DNA of 39,985 bases from Pseudomonadota bacterium. GTDB lineage: Bacteria; Pseudomonadota; Alphaproteobacteria; UBA9655. Shown here one piece after another: positions 1 through 8,652 of this stretch (position 1 is its first letter; each line of letters opens with the position of its first letter). Both the position numbers and the translations under genes were made by a program. The stretch is taken from the NCBI GenBank assembly GCA_018242065.1, contig JAFECQ010000006.1:185860-225844 (forward strand). Reading direction: 5' to 3'. Below the pieces are notes generated by a model that saw nothing but the letters and a program-made list of their open reading frames with translations, had not been told where the DNA came from and made no database searches.

Positions 1-76
1 TTAGCTCGTGATCAATGAAAGAAAAAAAAGGAAGCCTGTAGTCTATCCATCTCACAACCCTTGTAAGTTTATCCAT
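1..76 (-). CDS. petB: Cytochrome b of the bc1 complex, N-terminal fragment
   Basis: Only the first 25 codons lie in the window; the gene runs off the left edge on the minus strand. The start of the protein reads [20 protein letters not shown]. The 'RWIDYRLP' pattern is typical of the cytoplasmic N-terminus of bacterial cytochrome b, just before the first transmembrane helix. Its ATG overlaps the end of the Rieske gene by 8 bases (ATGGATAA), which suggests translational coupling in a petAB(C) operon. Family knowledge: cytochrome b carries both b haems and the quinol sites of complex III. The fragment is short, so the call rests on this motif plus the petA-petB order. Confidence 0.8.
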   Translation of the reverse strand, partial: MDKLTRVVRWIDYRLPFFSFIDHEL

Positions 77-650
77 GGCTCACCTCGTTGACACCGAGAC
101 GAATATGCGTCGGGTTTAAAAAAACATAAGGAGGAATACCAAGGTTCGCAGGAGCAGGTCCGCGACGAACCCGTCCAGAAGTATCATAAAGAGAACCATG
201 ACAGGGGCATGCCCAACCCCCATATTTTCCACGATCTTGGGTAGGCTTATTGCCCGTTGGAATGCATCCCAAATGAGTGCAAATTCCAATGACGATAAGC
301 CATTCATCATGGCCTTTTTTAACTCGCTCTTGATCTGTTTCAGGATCAATAAGTTCTGATAAGGGGACTTGTTCAGCGGCTTTAATTTCTTTGGGTGTGC
401 GATGTCTAACAAAAATCGGTTTGCCGCGCCAGATAACCGTGATGGCTTGACCGGCAGGGATTAAGGAAAGATCAACATCGACTGTTGATTGTGCAAGAAT
501 ATCAGCAGCAGGGTTCATACTGTCAATAAAAGGCCAAGCAAAATAACCAACCCCTAGAGTGCCAACGGCACTTGCAGTTAAAAGTAAGAAGTCCCGACGG
601 GTAGGTTGCCTTTTTTTCGAAGAAGGTTGATTAAGTTCGGTTTTGGTCAT
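69..650 (-). CDS. petA: Ubiquinol-cytochrome c reductase, Rieske iron-sulfur subunit
   Basis: This 193-residue protein is the electron-transfer subunit of the bc1 complex (complex III), moving electrons from ubiquinol to cytochrome c1. The N-terminus has a twin-arginine signal (RRDFLLL, residues 18-24) followed by one hydrophobic anchor, as expected for a Rieske protein exported folded by Tat. The two cluster-binding boxes are intact: CTHLGC (124-129) and CPCHGS (148-153), giving two Cys and two His ligands for the 2Fe-2S centre plus the disulfide cysteines. Length is normal for alphaproteobacteria. It overlaps the start of petB downstream. It is divergent from trmL across about 116 bases that must hold both promoters. 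It indicates aerobic respiration. Confidence 0.97.
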   Translation of the reverse strand: MTKTELNQPSSKKRQPTRRDFLLLTASAVGTLGVGYFAWPFIDSMNPAADILAQSTVDVDLSLIPAGQAITVIWRGKPIFVRHRTPKEIKAAEQVPLSELIDPETDQERVKKGHDEWLIVIGICTHLGCIPTGNKPTQDRGKYGGWACPCHGSLYDTSGRVRRGPAPANLGIPPYVFLNPTHIRLGVNEVSHG

Positions 651-766
651 AACTCCCTTTTTATCTTTTCGCCTTATTTCAACTCTAGCGCTTCAATGTG
701 AACCTGATGTACGATAAAGAAACAGAACAGTTTTAATCGACTTTGATTGAAATTTAAAGGAGTCAA

Positions 767-1252
767 ATGCAACTTGTTTTATTTCAACCTGAAATCCCGC
801 AAAATGTAGGAACTCTCATGCGATTTGCTGCCTGTATGGGAATGTCACTTAATATAATCGAACCTTGTGGGTTTCTTTTTACAGATAAACACTTAAAACG
901 AGCTGGAATGGACTACATAGAGCGAGCCGTCATTCATCGATCTCCATCATGGAAAGCATTTTGTGAAATGCACAGAGGGGCTCGCCGTATTGCTGTAACG
1001 GGGTCTTCTGCTCAAATGTATCATGAATTTTCATTTGAAGCCTCAGATCTTCTTATTATGGGGCAAGAGAGTGTAGGTTTTCCGGAAGATATTTTAATTG
1101 ACTGCCACGAAACTGTTGGCATTCCGATGGTTCCAGGATTGCGTTCTTTAAATCTTGCTTTAGCTGCTGCTATTGTGACAACAGAAGCTTTAAGGCAAAC
1201 CCATCAACTTCCTGGAGAAAGATATGAGCACTCAGAAACAGAAAGCAAGTAA
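767..1252 (+). CDS. trmL: tRNA (cytidine(34)/uridine(34)-2'-O)-methyltransferase, SPOUT family
   Basis: A 161-residue SPOUT-class methyltransferase of the TrmL/YibK type, which methylates the ribose of the wobble base of certain leucine tRNAs using S-adenosylmethionine. The sequence opens with [15 protein letters not shown] and carries the two other family blocks, GQESVGFP and [18 protein letters not shown], which form the trefoil-knot cofactor site. Length matches the family. A good ribosome binding site (aaaggag) precedes the ATG. The last 29 bases overlap the start of hemF, so the two are probably co-transcribed. A tRNA-Leu gene lies elsewhere in this window (8511-8597), but there is no sign of a direct link. 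Confidence 0.93.
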   Translation: MQLVLFQPEIPQNVGTLMRFAACMGMSLNIIEPCGFLFTDKHLKRAGMDYIERAVIHRSPSWKAFCEMHRGARRIAVTGSSAQMYHEFSFEASDLLIMGQESVGFPEDILIDCHETVGIPMVPGLRSLNLALAAAIVTTEALRQTHQLPGERYEHSETESK

Positions 1253-2069
1253 ATGGTTTTCGACTCTACAGAATCAAATCATTGAAATTCTTGAAGCTAT
1301 CGAAACTGAAGCAACGCTTTCTCAATATGAAAGCGTACCAGGCAAATTCACATGTAAATCTTGGGAACGTGATGGAGGCGGTGGTGGTACAATGGCTATT
1401 TTAGAGGGTGGCGTTTTTGAAAAGGCAGGCGTAAATGTTTCGACGGTTTTTGGTGAATTCTCGGAGGAATTTCGTTCGCAAATTCCAGGCGCTCAAGAGA
1501 ATCCTCGTTTTTGGGCCAGTGGTATTTCCCTTGTGATTCACCCGCGCAATCCACATGTTCCCATTGTGCATATGAATACGCGTATGATTCAGACCCAAAA
1601 GCTGTGGTTTGGTGGAGGTGCTGATCTGACCCCTTGTTTTGCCGTGGATCAAGATACACAAGATTTTCATGCGGCATTTAAAGAAATATGTGACAGTTTT
1701 GATGCAACTTATTATGACAAGTTTAAAAAGTGGGCAGATGACTACTTTTATCTTCCACATCGAGCCGAACCTCGTGGTGTAGGAGGGATTTTTTATGATT
1801 ATCTCAATAGCGGAGAGTGGGATCAAGATTTTGCATTTACGCAAGGCGTTGGTCGAACGTTTGCGGAAGTTTATCCCGAAATCGTACGTCGTCATTTAAA
1901 TACATCTTGGACGGAATTAGATCGCAAAGCTCAATTAAAAAAGCGGGGAAGATATGTTGAGTTTAATTTGTTGTATGATCGGGGAACCCAATTTGGTCTT
2001 AAAACAGGTGGTAATGTAGAAGCTATTTTAATGTCGCTACCTCCTCTTGTGGCGTGGAAAGCAGCATAA
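1224..2069 (+). CDS. hemF: Oxygen-dependent coproporphyrinogen III oxidase
   Basis: A 281-residue HemF, the aerobic enzyme that decarboxylates two propionates of coproporphyrinogen III to give protoporphyrinogen IX in haem synthesis. Visible family blocks are [19 protein letters not shown] near residue 50, the substrate-site stretch [15 protein letters not shown], and the C-terminal block [16 protein letters not shown]. The start at 1224 lies inside the end of trmL and has its own ribosome binding site (ggag, about 6 bases upstream). The cell uses O2 for this step, which agrees with the neighbouring bc1 genes. An oxygen-independent HemN is not seen in the window. Confidence 0.97.
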   Translation: MSTQKQKASKWFSTLQNQIIEILEAIETEATLSQYESVPGKFTCKSWERDGGGGGTMAILEGGVFEKAGVNVSTVFGEFSEEFRSQIPGAQENPRFWASGISLVIHPRNPHVPIVHMNTRMIQTQKLWFGGGADLTPCFAVDQDTQDFHAAFKEICDSFDATYYDKFKKWADDYFYLPHRAEPRGVGGIFYDYLNSGEWDQDFAFTQGVGRTFAEVYPEIVRRHLNTSWTELDRKAQLKKRGRYVEFNLLYDRGTQFGLKTGGNVEAILMSLPPLVAWKAA

Positions 2070-2070
2070 G

Positions 2071-2089
2071 ATAACTTTAGAAGTTATCC
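2071..2089. repeat. 8-bp perfect hairpin after hemF
   Basis: Directly after the hemF stop, GATAACTT (2071-2078) and AAGTTATC (2082-2089) form a perfect 8-bp stem with a 3-base loop. No T-run follows, so it is a weak terminator at best. It could instead protect the 3' end of the trmL-hemF message. Confidence 0.4.
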
Positions 2090-2173
2090 CTAACCCTTTA
2101 ATTTACCCTATTTTCTTGACCTCCTTGCTTGAGGCGCTTATTTTAGAAAATCTTTTAGAATTTGGAGACTTTC

Positions 2174-2998
2174 ATGACGGAAACATCATTAATGACAGGT
2201 AAACGCGGTCTTATTATGGGCGTTGCTAACAATCTTTCTATTGGGTGGGGTATTGCTCAAGCTCTAGCCAAACATGGAGCTGAACTTGCTTTTACCTATC
2301 AGGGAGAGGCACTTAAAAAGCGTGTTGAGCCTTTAGCGGCGTCTCTTGGTTCTTCAATTGTCATTCCATGTGATGTAAGTGAAGAAGAAGGGATACAAAA
2401 AACCTTCAAAATACTTAATGAGCACTGGGATTCTATCGATTTTGTGGTGCATGCCATTGGTTTTTCGGATAGGGAAGAACTTAAGGGAAAGTATGTTAAT
2501 GTTTCTCGTAAGAATTTTCTTAACTCGATGGATATCTCCTGTTATTCTTTTACCGAGGTTGCGCGCCACGCTGTTCCGATGATGAACAGCGGAGGAAGCC
2601 TCTTAACGCTTACCTATTACGGTGCTGAAAAAGTGATGCCTCACTATAATGTAATGGGGTTAGTCAAAGCAGCGCTTGAAGCAAGCGTGCGCTACTTAGC
2701 CGTAGATTTGGGTGGCGATAATATTCGTGTTAACGCCATCTCAGCGGGCCCTATTAAAACTTTGGCAGCTTCTGGTATTGGGGATTTCCGTTATATTTTA
2801 AAATGGAACCAATATAATTCTCCTTTAAAGCGAAACGTATCTATTGAAGACGTTGGACGTTCCGCACTTTATCTGTTAAGTGACCTTTCAAGTGGTGTGA
2901 CTGGAGAAGTTCTTCACGTGGATTCAGGCTATCATGTCGTTGGAATGAAATCTGTCGATGCGCCAGATATTACAGTTGTTGGGGAAGACCACGACTAA
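2174..2998 (+). CDS. fabI: Enoyl-[acyl-carrier-protein] reductase (NADH)
   Basis: A 274-residue FabI, the short-chain dehydrogenase that reduces trans-2-enoyl-ACP in the last step of each fatty-acid elongation cycle. Glycine-rich nucleotide site GVANNLSIGWGIA lies at residues 16-28. The active-site signature TYYGAEKVMPHYNVMGLVKA gives Y148, Y158 and K165, matching the Tyr/Tyr/Lys of E. coli FabI. An in-frame TTG lies 12 bases upstream, but the ATG at 2174 is preferred because a ggag site lies 6 bases before it. FabI is the target of triclosan-type inhibitors; nothing here indicates resistance. Confidence 0.96.
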   Translation: MTETSLMTGKRGLIMGVANNLSIGWGIAQALAKHGAELAFTYQGEALKKRVEPLAASLGSSIVIPCDVSEEEGIQKTFKILNEHWDSIDFVVHAIGFSDREELKGKYVNVSRKNFLNSMDISCYSFTEVARHAVPMMNSGGSLLTLTYYGAEKVMPHYNVMGLVKAALEASVRYLAVDLGGDNIRVNAISAGPIKTLAASGIGDFRYILKWNQYNSPLKRNVSIEDVGRSALYLLSDLSSGVTGEVLHVDSGYHVVGMKSVDAPDITVVGEDHD

Positions 2999-3017
2999 AT
3001 TTTTAGAGGAGATTCTT

Positions 3018-4793
3018 ATGATTCGCGCCATATTCGGCTTTATTTTCTCTTTTCTTTTTTGGATTTGCGCGTTTGTTGGGTTTATTATTCTTACGTTTTC
3101 TTTGGTTCTTTTTTATAGCCAAAAGGGGCCATTTTCTTCTCCTATAAAGTCCTTAAAACAGGACTCTGTTCTTTCTATTACTCTTAATGGCAAGTACATA
3201 GAGCATGTTGATTCATCAGGGATAGAGTCTCTCTTTATAGGAAAGGAGGGCTCTCTCTATGATCTTACACGCGCTGTCAATAAAGCGGCGCAAGACAATA
3301 AAATCAAAGGAATGGTAGTTCGCATTGAATCTCCCAAACTAGGTACGGGACAATTACAAGAACTTCGGGATGCTCTTTTAAATTTTCGTAAATCGGGTAA
3401 ACCAAGTTGGTGTTATGCAGATACTTTTGGGGAATCTTCTTCTGGGACGGGGGTATATTATTTAGCAACAGCTTGTGATCAAATTTGGCTTCAACCATTG
3501 GGGTCAGTTAATTTGGTAGGTATTAGTTTAGAAACCATGTTTGCCAAAAGTGCTCTTGAAAAATTAGATGTGAAGCCTGAGCTTGCTCAAAGAAAAGAAT
3601 ATAAATCCTTTATAGAGTCCCTAACGCGTGATGATTTCTCTGACCCGAATCGTGAGGAGCAACAAGCAATTGCGGATTCAATCTTAGGTCAGATCGTTGA
3701 TGGAATTGCAAAGGAGAGGAAGTTTGCCCATGATCATGTGCGTTTCCTAATTTCTAACGGACCTTATCTTACGCAGGATGCGCTTAATGAAAAGCTTGTT
3801 GATCGTCTTGGGTTTCGTCAAGAACTTACACCTGCTATTAAAGAAGTTCTTGGTCAGCACATTTCTTTTACAACTCCTAGCACCTATCTTCAAACCCTTC
3901 ATCATGAGAACAAAGAAAATAAAATAGCCTTGATATTTGGATCCGGACTTATTCAAGGGGATGGGGGGCATTCCGCCTTGCAAGAACTTATTCTATCTGC
4001 AAACACAACCTATAAAGCTTTTCAACTTGCGATTGAGGATCCCGGGGTCAAAGCGATTGTTTTCCGCGTTAATTCTGGGGGAGGGTCTCCGACCGCTTCT
4101 GAAACAATCTACAGCATAATTAACTATGCCAAAGAACATGCAAAAAAACCTGTCATTATTTCAATGAGTGATGCGGCAGCTTCAGGTGGTTATTGGATTT
4201 CAGTCGCTGGTTCTAAAATTGTAGCTCAACCTGCCACGCTGACAGGCTCGATTGGTGTTTTTGGGGGAAAATATGTCCTCTCAGGGCTCTTAGAAAAGAT
4301 AGGTATTAAGTTGGGTGAAATCTCTACAAGCGAGAACGCTTCTATGTGGAGCGTAAATGAATCTTTTACCCCGTCGCAGTGGGTTAAATTAAATGCTTTG
4401 ATGGATAATGTATATGATAACTTTACAAGTCGCGTCGCAAGAGGTCGCAAGATGACCCCTGAGCAAGTTGAGAAGGTTGCTCGTGGGCGGGTATGGACGG
4501 GAGAGCAAGCGTTAGCACTAGGTTTAGTCGATCAGCTTGGTGGAATTTCAACAGCCATTGAACTTGCTAAAAAAGAGGCAGGCCTTTCAGATGCAAGTAT
4601 TGAGATTTACCCAAAACATAAAACTCTCTTTGAGAATCTAGCGTCTCTCTTTGCACACGAGGAAGAGGAAACGGTTAATGAAGCAGGGATTTTAGGGACT
4701 TACTTAATGCCTTTCAGGAAAGTATTTGCCGCGTTTACAGTTTTGCTTTCTTCTCAAGAGATTTTGTACACTCCTTTAGTGGAAGTTAAGTAG
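3018..4793 (+). CDS. sppA: Signal peptide peptidase SppA, long (67K) type
   Basis: A 591-residue membrane-bound serine/lysine protease that degrades cleaved signal peptides. It has an N-terminal membrane segment (about residues 5-34) followed by two tandem SppA/ClpP-fold halves, as in the E. coli 67-kDa form. The catalytic lysine is in EYKSFIE (K196) in the first half. The nucleophile is in [12 protein letters not shown] (S389) in the second half, so the split catalytic dyad is intact. An in-frame start exists 60 bases upstream inside fabI, but the ATG at 3018 has a clear agagga ribosome binding site and begins with the expected hydrophobic segment. It follows fabI by 19 bases and is probably in the same operon. 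Confidence 0.95.
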   Translation: MIRAIFGFIFSFLFWICAFVGFIILTFSLVLFYSQKGPFSSPIKSLKQDSVLSITLNGKYIEHVDSSGIESLFIGKEGSLYDLTRAVNKAAQDNKIKGMVVRIESPKLGTGQLQELRDALLNFRKSGKPSWCYADTFGESSSGTGVYYLATACDQIWLQPLGSVNLVGISLETMFAKSALEKLDVKPELAQRKEYKSFIESLTRDDFSDPNREEQQAIADSILGQIVDGIAKERKFAHDHVRFLISNGPYLTQDALNEKLVDRLGFRQELTPAIKEVLGQHISFTTPSTYLQTLHHENKENKIALIFGSGLIQGDGGHSALQELILSANTTYKAFQLAIEDPGVKAIVFRVNSGGGSPTASETIYSIINYAKEHAKKPVIISMSDAAASGGYWISVAGSKIVAQPATLTGSIGVFGGKYVLSGLLEKIGIKLGEISTSENASMWSVNESFTPSQWVKLNALMDNVYDNFTSRVARGRKMTPEQVEKVARGRVWTGEQALALGLVDQLGGISTAIELAKKEAGLSDASIEIYPKHKTLFENLASLFAHEEEETVNEAGILGTYLMPFRKVFAAFTVLLSSQEILYTPLVEVK

Positions 4794-4795
4794 CC

Positions 4796-6337
4796 TTAAA
4801 TCCCTTTTGCGAGCAGAAATTCTACTGCAAGGGAGCGTGCTTCAGCATCATAGCCACTTTTCTGAAGAATTCCTAAAAGACGTATGAATTTATTGATGGA
4901 AAACTCTTTCAAAGGTGTTTCACCAAATAAGGTGAGCACGAGAAGCAAGACTTCTCCTTTCCGCTTACTATTCGCAGCAGAATCTAATAGGTCAAGCGTT
5001 GTCCCATCAAAAAGAGTTCTCTCCTGTCGCCAAGAGGGGGTGCTTGGCTCTCCCTTCAAAGCAGGACCTTGCGGTTCCCCGAGAATTTCCAAGATATGTC
5101 TCAGAGCATAAGAGTTTTCTGAAGCCTTTCTCGCGTCAATCCTGCTCTGATAAGCTTGCCAGGCCTTTAGGCGGGAGTCATCCCATTTTATCTCTGGAAA
5201 AGCTAAATGCAGATGAGGAAGTAATGCAATTCCTTCTTCTGGAGACTCTCGCAGTAAAAAAGTTGCCCATTTTTGAACCACATCCTTTTGGTTTGTAGGT
5301 AAAAGAGCTCGTATTATAGAAGGCGCAAGGGGAAGCGTTTCTGCAGAAGGGTCTATTTTCGAAAGGGATGATTTAAAAATCTCTCCAACAATAGTCAACT
5401 TTCCTTCTTTCTGCGCTCTTTCAAACAAAGATAATAAAAGATCTGTCTTTGGTGATTTAAAAGCCTGAGAGAGTTTATCTAAAAGCTCTTCACCGGTCGT
5501 ATCTTTTAAAAGATCTGAAATATAATCGCCTTTGAGGCCTTGTTGAAAAGCTTTTTCGGCAGCTAAAAGTCTGGTCTTATGAGGCATTTTTTCTGAACGG
5601 GCAATAACGGTAAGATAAGCAGCGTTTAATTTATTTAAATTTTCTTCAGCAATTTCTTTACCTAATGTGCACCAAACAGCCAACAGGAAAGGAGATTGGG
5701 TAATGGGGTCTTCAAAAGAAGGATGAATGGAAGAATCAAAGAGAGCATCAAGAAGTAAAGATGTTTCGGAAGATGATTCACTCAATAATTCAGCAGCAAT
5801 TTTTGCCCGCTCAGTTTCTCCGCTTAGATATAGACAATAAACATTTTGCTTTTTCAACTCAGCTTGTGGAGAAGTACGAAGCAGGCTCGTCACTTTTTCG
5901 CAAGCTTTCTTTGACTCGCCTTGTAACCATTGAAGGTCAAGGGATAGATGATCTTTTTCTATAATATTTGTTTCTAAAAGGAATTCTTGTGCTTCAGAAA
6001 ATTGACCACTTTGCATTAAAAAAGAGAATACCGTTTGTGCGTACGTTTGATTTTGCAAAAGGGGAGAATATTTCTCCGTCAAAATCTTTGCCCTTAAGGT
6101 TTGTAAGATGGGCGAGGTTAACTTAAGGGGCAGCTTTGGAAAATAAGTTTCGATGAGGGAGGAGGGAGTACTCTCCCAAAAACTTTTTGTAACTTCAGGC
6201 GTTACAAAAGAAGGAGAGGTTTGAGGAAGGCCTTTTGTTTGGGGAATGAGTTGAATCGGTTGAGCTAAAATGAACCCATTTGTTAAGAAAACTAAAGAAA
6301 TACTTTGTAAAAAGATTTTATTCAGGATGCTTTTCAT
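4796..6337 (-). CDS. Secreted alpha-helical protein of unknown function
   Basis: A 513-residue protein with a clear signal peptide (MKSILNKIFLQSISLVFLTN..., predicted cleavage after a stretch ending ILA). The rest is almost wholly helical and rich in Leu, Glu and Lys. Its spacing of short helices is like TPR/HAT-type solenoids, but I could not assign a defined repeat. The start is taken at MKSIL (6337), not the longer open frame, because this ATG lies inside the end of the small upstream gene (20-base overlap) and begins the signal peptide. The C-terminus (SGYDAEARSLAVEFLLAKGI) resembles the end of large uncharacterised alphaproteobacterial exported proteins I recall only loosely. It converges with sppA with 2 bases between them. 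Function unknown. Confidence 0.75.
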   Translation of the reverse strand: MKSILNKIFLQSISLVFLTNGFILAQPIQLIPQTKGLPQTSPSFVTPEVTKSFWESTPSSLIETYFPKLPLKLTSPILQTLRAKILTEKYSPLLQNQTYAQTVFSFLMQSGQFSEAQEFLLETNIIEKDHLSLDLQWLQGESKKACEKVTSLLRTSPQAELKKQNVYCLYLSGETERAKIAAELLSESSSETSLLLDALFDSSIHPSFEDPITQSPFLLAVWCTLGKEIAEENLNKLNAAYLTVIARSEKMPHKTRLLAAEKAFQQGLKGDYISDLLKDTTGEELLDKLSQAFKSPKTDLLLSLFERAQKEGKLTIVGEIFKSSLSKIDPSAETLPLAPSIIRALLPTNQKDVVQKWATFLLRESPEEGIALLPHLHLAFPEIKWDDSRLKAWQAYQSRIDARKASENSYALRHILEILGEPQGPALKGEPSTPSWRQERTLFDGTTLDLLDSAANSKRKGEVLLLVLTLFGETPLKEFSINKFIRLLGILQKSGYDAEARSLAVEFLLAKGI

Positions 6338-6461
6338 TCTGTATAACTTTTTCAATACGGATAGATGGAGCTGGAATTCCCCACATAGAAAGAGCAATAA
6401 TGCCTGTTAGAACCAAAAAAGCCATCAATCCCCACAAAGCTCGCACGAGTGTCATTAACAT
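6318..6461 (-). CDS. Very small single-pass membrane protein (47 aa)
   Basis: A 47-codon open frame reading MLMTLVRALWGLMAFLVLTG, then a second hydrophobic stretch, then PAPSIRIEKVIQNEKHPE. It has one transmembrane segment and a short polar tail. It ends 20 bases inside the start of the next minus-strand gene, a typical operon overlap. Two ATG codons are possible: 6461 lies only 2 bases from the ggag site, while 6455 lies at the usual 8 bases and is probably the real one. The coupled downstream gene is a large secreted protein of unknown role, so a joint role at the envelope is possible. Confidence 0.6.
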   Translation of the reverse strand: MLMTLVRALWGLMAFLVLTGIIALSMWGIPAPSIRIEKVIQNEKHPE

Positions 6462-6509
6462 ATCTCCGTTTGTTTTCCTCTTGAGTATTAAGCGGAATTC
6501 TAAAGAACC

Positions 6510-6794
6510 TCAAGAGGGGTATTCAAAAAGGTTCATCAAAATGTCTTCTTCCCTCTCATCCATTTTAATCTCTAATTGTTTTATGCGTGAGGTTTCTCCT
6601 CGGATTAAAGAAATTCGAGATTTTGAGATGTGGAGGGTTTTACTTAAAAGCTGAATTAAGGCCTTGTTTGCCTTGCCATCTTCTGGAACGGCTGTGACTC
6701 TGACGCGCAAGATTCTTTTCTTTTCTGCATCTAAAGACCAGCCTTCAATCTTATTACGAGAGGCTTTGGGGGTTAAGTGTACAATTAATTGCAT
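6510..6794 (-). CDS. DUF167 (YggU-type) protein
   Basis: A 94-residue protein of the DUF167/YggU family. The hallmark GKANKALIQLLSKTL lies in the centre, after the N-terminal beta strand LIVHLTPKASRNKI and the RVRVTAVPEDGKAN segment. The family is widespread and small; its biochemical role is not established. The gene starts 10 bases before the end of lipB, so the two are translated from one message. Confidence 0.88.
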   Translation of the reverse strand: MQLIVHLTPKASRNKIEGWSLDAEKKRILRVRVTAVPEDGKANKALIQLLSKTLHISKSRISLIRGETSRIKQLEIKMDEREEDILMNLFEYPS

Positions 6795-7435
6795 GGCTTA
6801 AAAGGATATGTCTTTTGGAGGATATTATCTACCTCTTGCATGTCTATCGAAAGACCAAGATCAGCTAATGATGTAGTTCCATATTGAGAAAGGCCACAGG
6901 GTATAATATCAGTATAATGACTTAAGTCAGGGTTCACATTTAAAGCAATGCCATGGGACGTGATCCATTTTTGTACTCTCACCCCAAGTGCTGCAATTTT
7001 ATATTCCTGTTTATCTTTTTCCACCCAGATCCCAACGCGACCTGGTCGACGTCCTCCTTTTATGCCCAGGTGATGAAGTGTGTTAATAAGCCATTCTTCT
7101 AATTCAAACACGTAGCGACGAATATCTTCATAACGGGTTTTCAGATCGAGCATAAGATAGACGACTCTTTGGCCCGGGCCATGATAAGTCACTTGACCTC
7201 CTCTTCCCGTTTTAAAAACTGGAAGTTTTGATGACGCCAGAACATCTTTGTTGTGACCACTCGTCCCAAGAGTATAAAGAGGAGGATGCTCTAAAAGCCA
7301 CACACATTCGGTAGCTTCCTTGTTTTGCAACGCCTTGACGCGATCTTCCATCCACTGATGAGCTTCCTCATAGGGCACAAGATTTCTTTGGGACTTCCAA
7401 TCCATGTTATTTGTGGTTTTTTGATTTGTTGTCAT
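6785..7435 (-). CDS. lipB: Octanoyl-[acyl-carrier-protein]:protein N-octanoyltransferase
   Basis: A 216-residue LipB, which moves octanoyl groups from ACP to lipoyl domains of 2-oxoacid dehydrogenases and the glycine cleavage system. The substrate-binding block RGGQVTYHGPGQ (78-89) is intact. The catalytic lysine is in KIAALGVR (K146) and the cysteine nucleophile in DIIPCGL (C180). The start has only a weak ribosome binding site; an internal ATG (MDWKSQ, residue 11) is an alternative. Downstream DUF167 overlaps its end. About 155 bases separate it from the divergent gene at 7591. Confidence 0.96.
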   Translation of the reverse strand: MTTNQKTTNNMDWKSQRNLVPYEEAHQWMEDRVKALQNKEATECVWLLEHPPLYTLGTSGHNKDVLASSKLPVFKTGRGGQVTYHGPGQRVVYLMLDLKTRYEDIRRYVFELEEWLINTLHHLGIKGGRRPGRVGIWVEKDKQEYKIAALGVRVQKWITSHGIALNVNPDLSHYTDIIPCGLSQYGTTSLADLGLSIDMQEVDNILQKTYPFKPCN

Positions 7436-7590
7436 ACTAAGCTCAAAATTATCTTAATTTTCTTTAACTTAAAAGTATATTTAAAATAAATCCCTTTAAG
7501 GAAATTTTCGTTGCTTTTTGAAAAATATTTTTGTAAACAATAACATAGTCCTCACAATTCAATCGTTTTTAAATTAATAAAGGATGTTTG

Positions 7591-8406
7591 ATGCGTAAAA
7601 CTCTTTTTCTGTTTTCTATACTTTTTTCATTTTCACTTATTTCTCCAGTAAATGCGATGCAGGGTAAAACTTTTTCTATGGCAGAAGATATGAAAGATAT
7701 AATGAAGCAAAGGAGAAGAGGCGGTACTCCTCCAGTGCGTGGTACTCTTGAAAACTTATCGCCTGGCTTTGTTGATCAGATTTTTTCTTTTTTAAAACTT
7801 CCTAAGCCACTACCCTCTTCAAAAAAATCTGAACAAATGGAAAAAAAGCGAGAATTTAAGCTCTTAGTAAAGGATTCGAAGTGCTTAAAGAAATTGGCTT
7901 GTTTCCCGTGGAAGCTAGATACGCAAACTTCTCTTCTCTTTGCTTTTTGGATTGAAAAAAAGCTTCTTAAGAACATTTGGGAAAGTGAATCACTCAAGGA
8001 GAGCGCTGAAGCAAAATGCAGTTATGGACTCTTGCAGGCCTTAGATAACAAATTTAGTGATGCATTAGCATTGTTGACGAAAGCTGCTGAAGAAGGAAAT
8101 GCCAATGCGATTGATAACATCTGTATCATGGGCTCTCGATTCTTTGACAAGGGAGAAATAGCCAGTGCCAAAGAATGGTGGCTGGTTGCAGATGGATTTG
8201 AAAATCCAGAGGCGCGCATTAAATTAGGTATAATAGACGAGAAGTTTAAAGAGGTTAGCGAAGACCCAGATAATGGAGACCCGGCAGTCCTCTCTTACAT
8301 AAAAGGAATTGGAGTTCAATTTCAGATGAAAGGCGATAGAGGTGAAGCTGAGAGGTGGTTTGAAGTTCTAAGGCTGGCTATGATTAAAAAGAAATCAGGC
8401 TCATAA
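7591..8406 (+). CDS. Secreted F-box-like / Sel1-like repeat protein
   Basis: A 271-residue protein with a strong signal peptide (MRKTLFLFSILFSFSLISPVNA). Residues 53-70 read LENLSPGFVDQIFSFLKL, which resembles the first half of a eukaryotic F-box. It is followed by a degenerate second half (REFKLLVKDSKCLKKLACFPW, split by a Lys-rich insert). The C-terminal half has Sel1/TPR-like pairs: ALALLTKAAEEGNANAI, ASAKEWWLVADGFENPEARIKLG and GEAERWFEVLRLA. Combinations of F-box with Sel1-like or other repeats are known in effectors of amoeba-associated bacteria. The F-box match is by eye and weak. A TTG three bases upstream is ignored; the ATG at 7591 has an aagga site. Function: candidate host-directed protein, by inference only. 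Confidence 0.6.
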   Translation: MRKTLFLFSILFSFSLISPVNAMQGKTFSMAEDMKDIMKQRRRGGTPPVRGTLENLSPGFVDQIFSFLKLPKPLPSSKKSEQMEKKREFKLLVKDSKCLKKLACFPWKLDTQTSLLFAFWIEKKLLKNIWESESLKESAEAKCSYGLLQALDNKFSDALALLTKAAEEGNANAIDNICIMGSRFFDKGEIASAKEWWLVADGFENPEARIKLGIIDEKFKEVSEDPDNGDPAVLSYIKGIGVQFQMKGDRGEAERWFEVLRLAMIKKKSGS

Positions 8407-8440
8407 GATTCTGAAACCTACACAGTTCATTTAAATACCC

Positions 8441-8469
8441 TTGCAGCAAGTGAATATATTTGTTATCTC
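8441..8469 (+). promoter_or_regulatory. Possible sigma70-type promoter for tRNA-Leu
   Basis: TTGCAG (8441-8446) and TATCTC (8464-8469) are separated by 17 bases and lie about 40 bases before the tRNA. The -35 is good and the -10 is moderate. Placement before a tRNA supports it. Confidence 0.35.
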
Positions 8470-8510
8470 ACGTGTACCACCGAGGGTAAAAGGTGGAAGC
8501 CAAATGTCAT

Positions 8511-8597
8511 GCGGTCGTGGCGGAATTGGTAGACGCGCAGCGTTGAGGTCGCTGTGGGAGAGATCCCGTGGAAGTTCGAGTCTTCTCGACCGCACCA
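8511..8597 (+). tRNA. tRNA-Leu (anticodon GAG)
   Basis: An 87-base type II tRNA. The acceptor stem GCGGTCG pairs with CGACCGC, followed by discriminator A and an encoded CCA. The anticodon stem CAGCG/CGCTG encloses the loop TTGAGGT, giving anticodon GAG (8545-8547), which reads CUC/CUU leucine codons. The long variable arm (TGGGAGAGATCCCGTG) is the class II mark of tRNA-Leu, and the T arm has GTTCGAG. maeB starts 55 bases downstream. Confidence 0.97.
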
Positions 8598-8652
8598 TAT
8601 TATTTTAAAGCTACATAGTGTATACTTTGTGTTCAGAGAGAGTGAGGACACC

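Noticed and set aside
1401..1895. Antisense open frame of 164 codons inside hemF
   Set aside because: It is a shadow of a well-conserved enzyme gene and shows no family features.
8554..8652. Longer open frame in front of maeB
   Set aside because: It lies inside tRNA-Leu and the tRNA-maeB spacer; the ATG at 8653 gives the family N-terminus and has a ribosome binding site.
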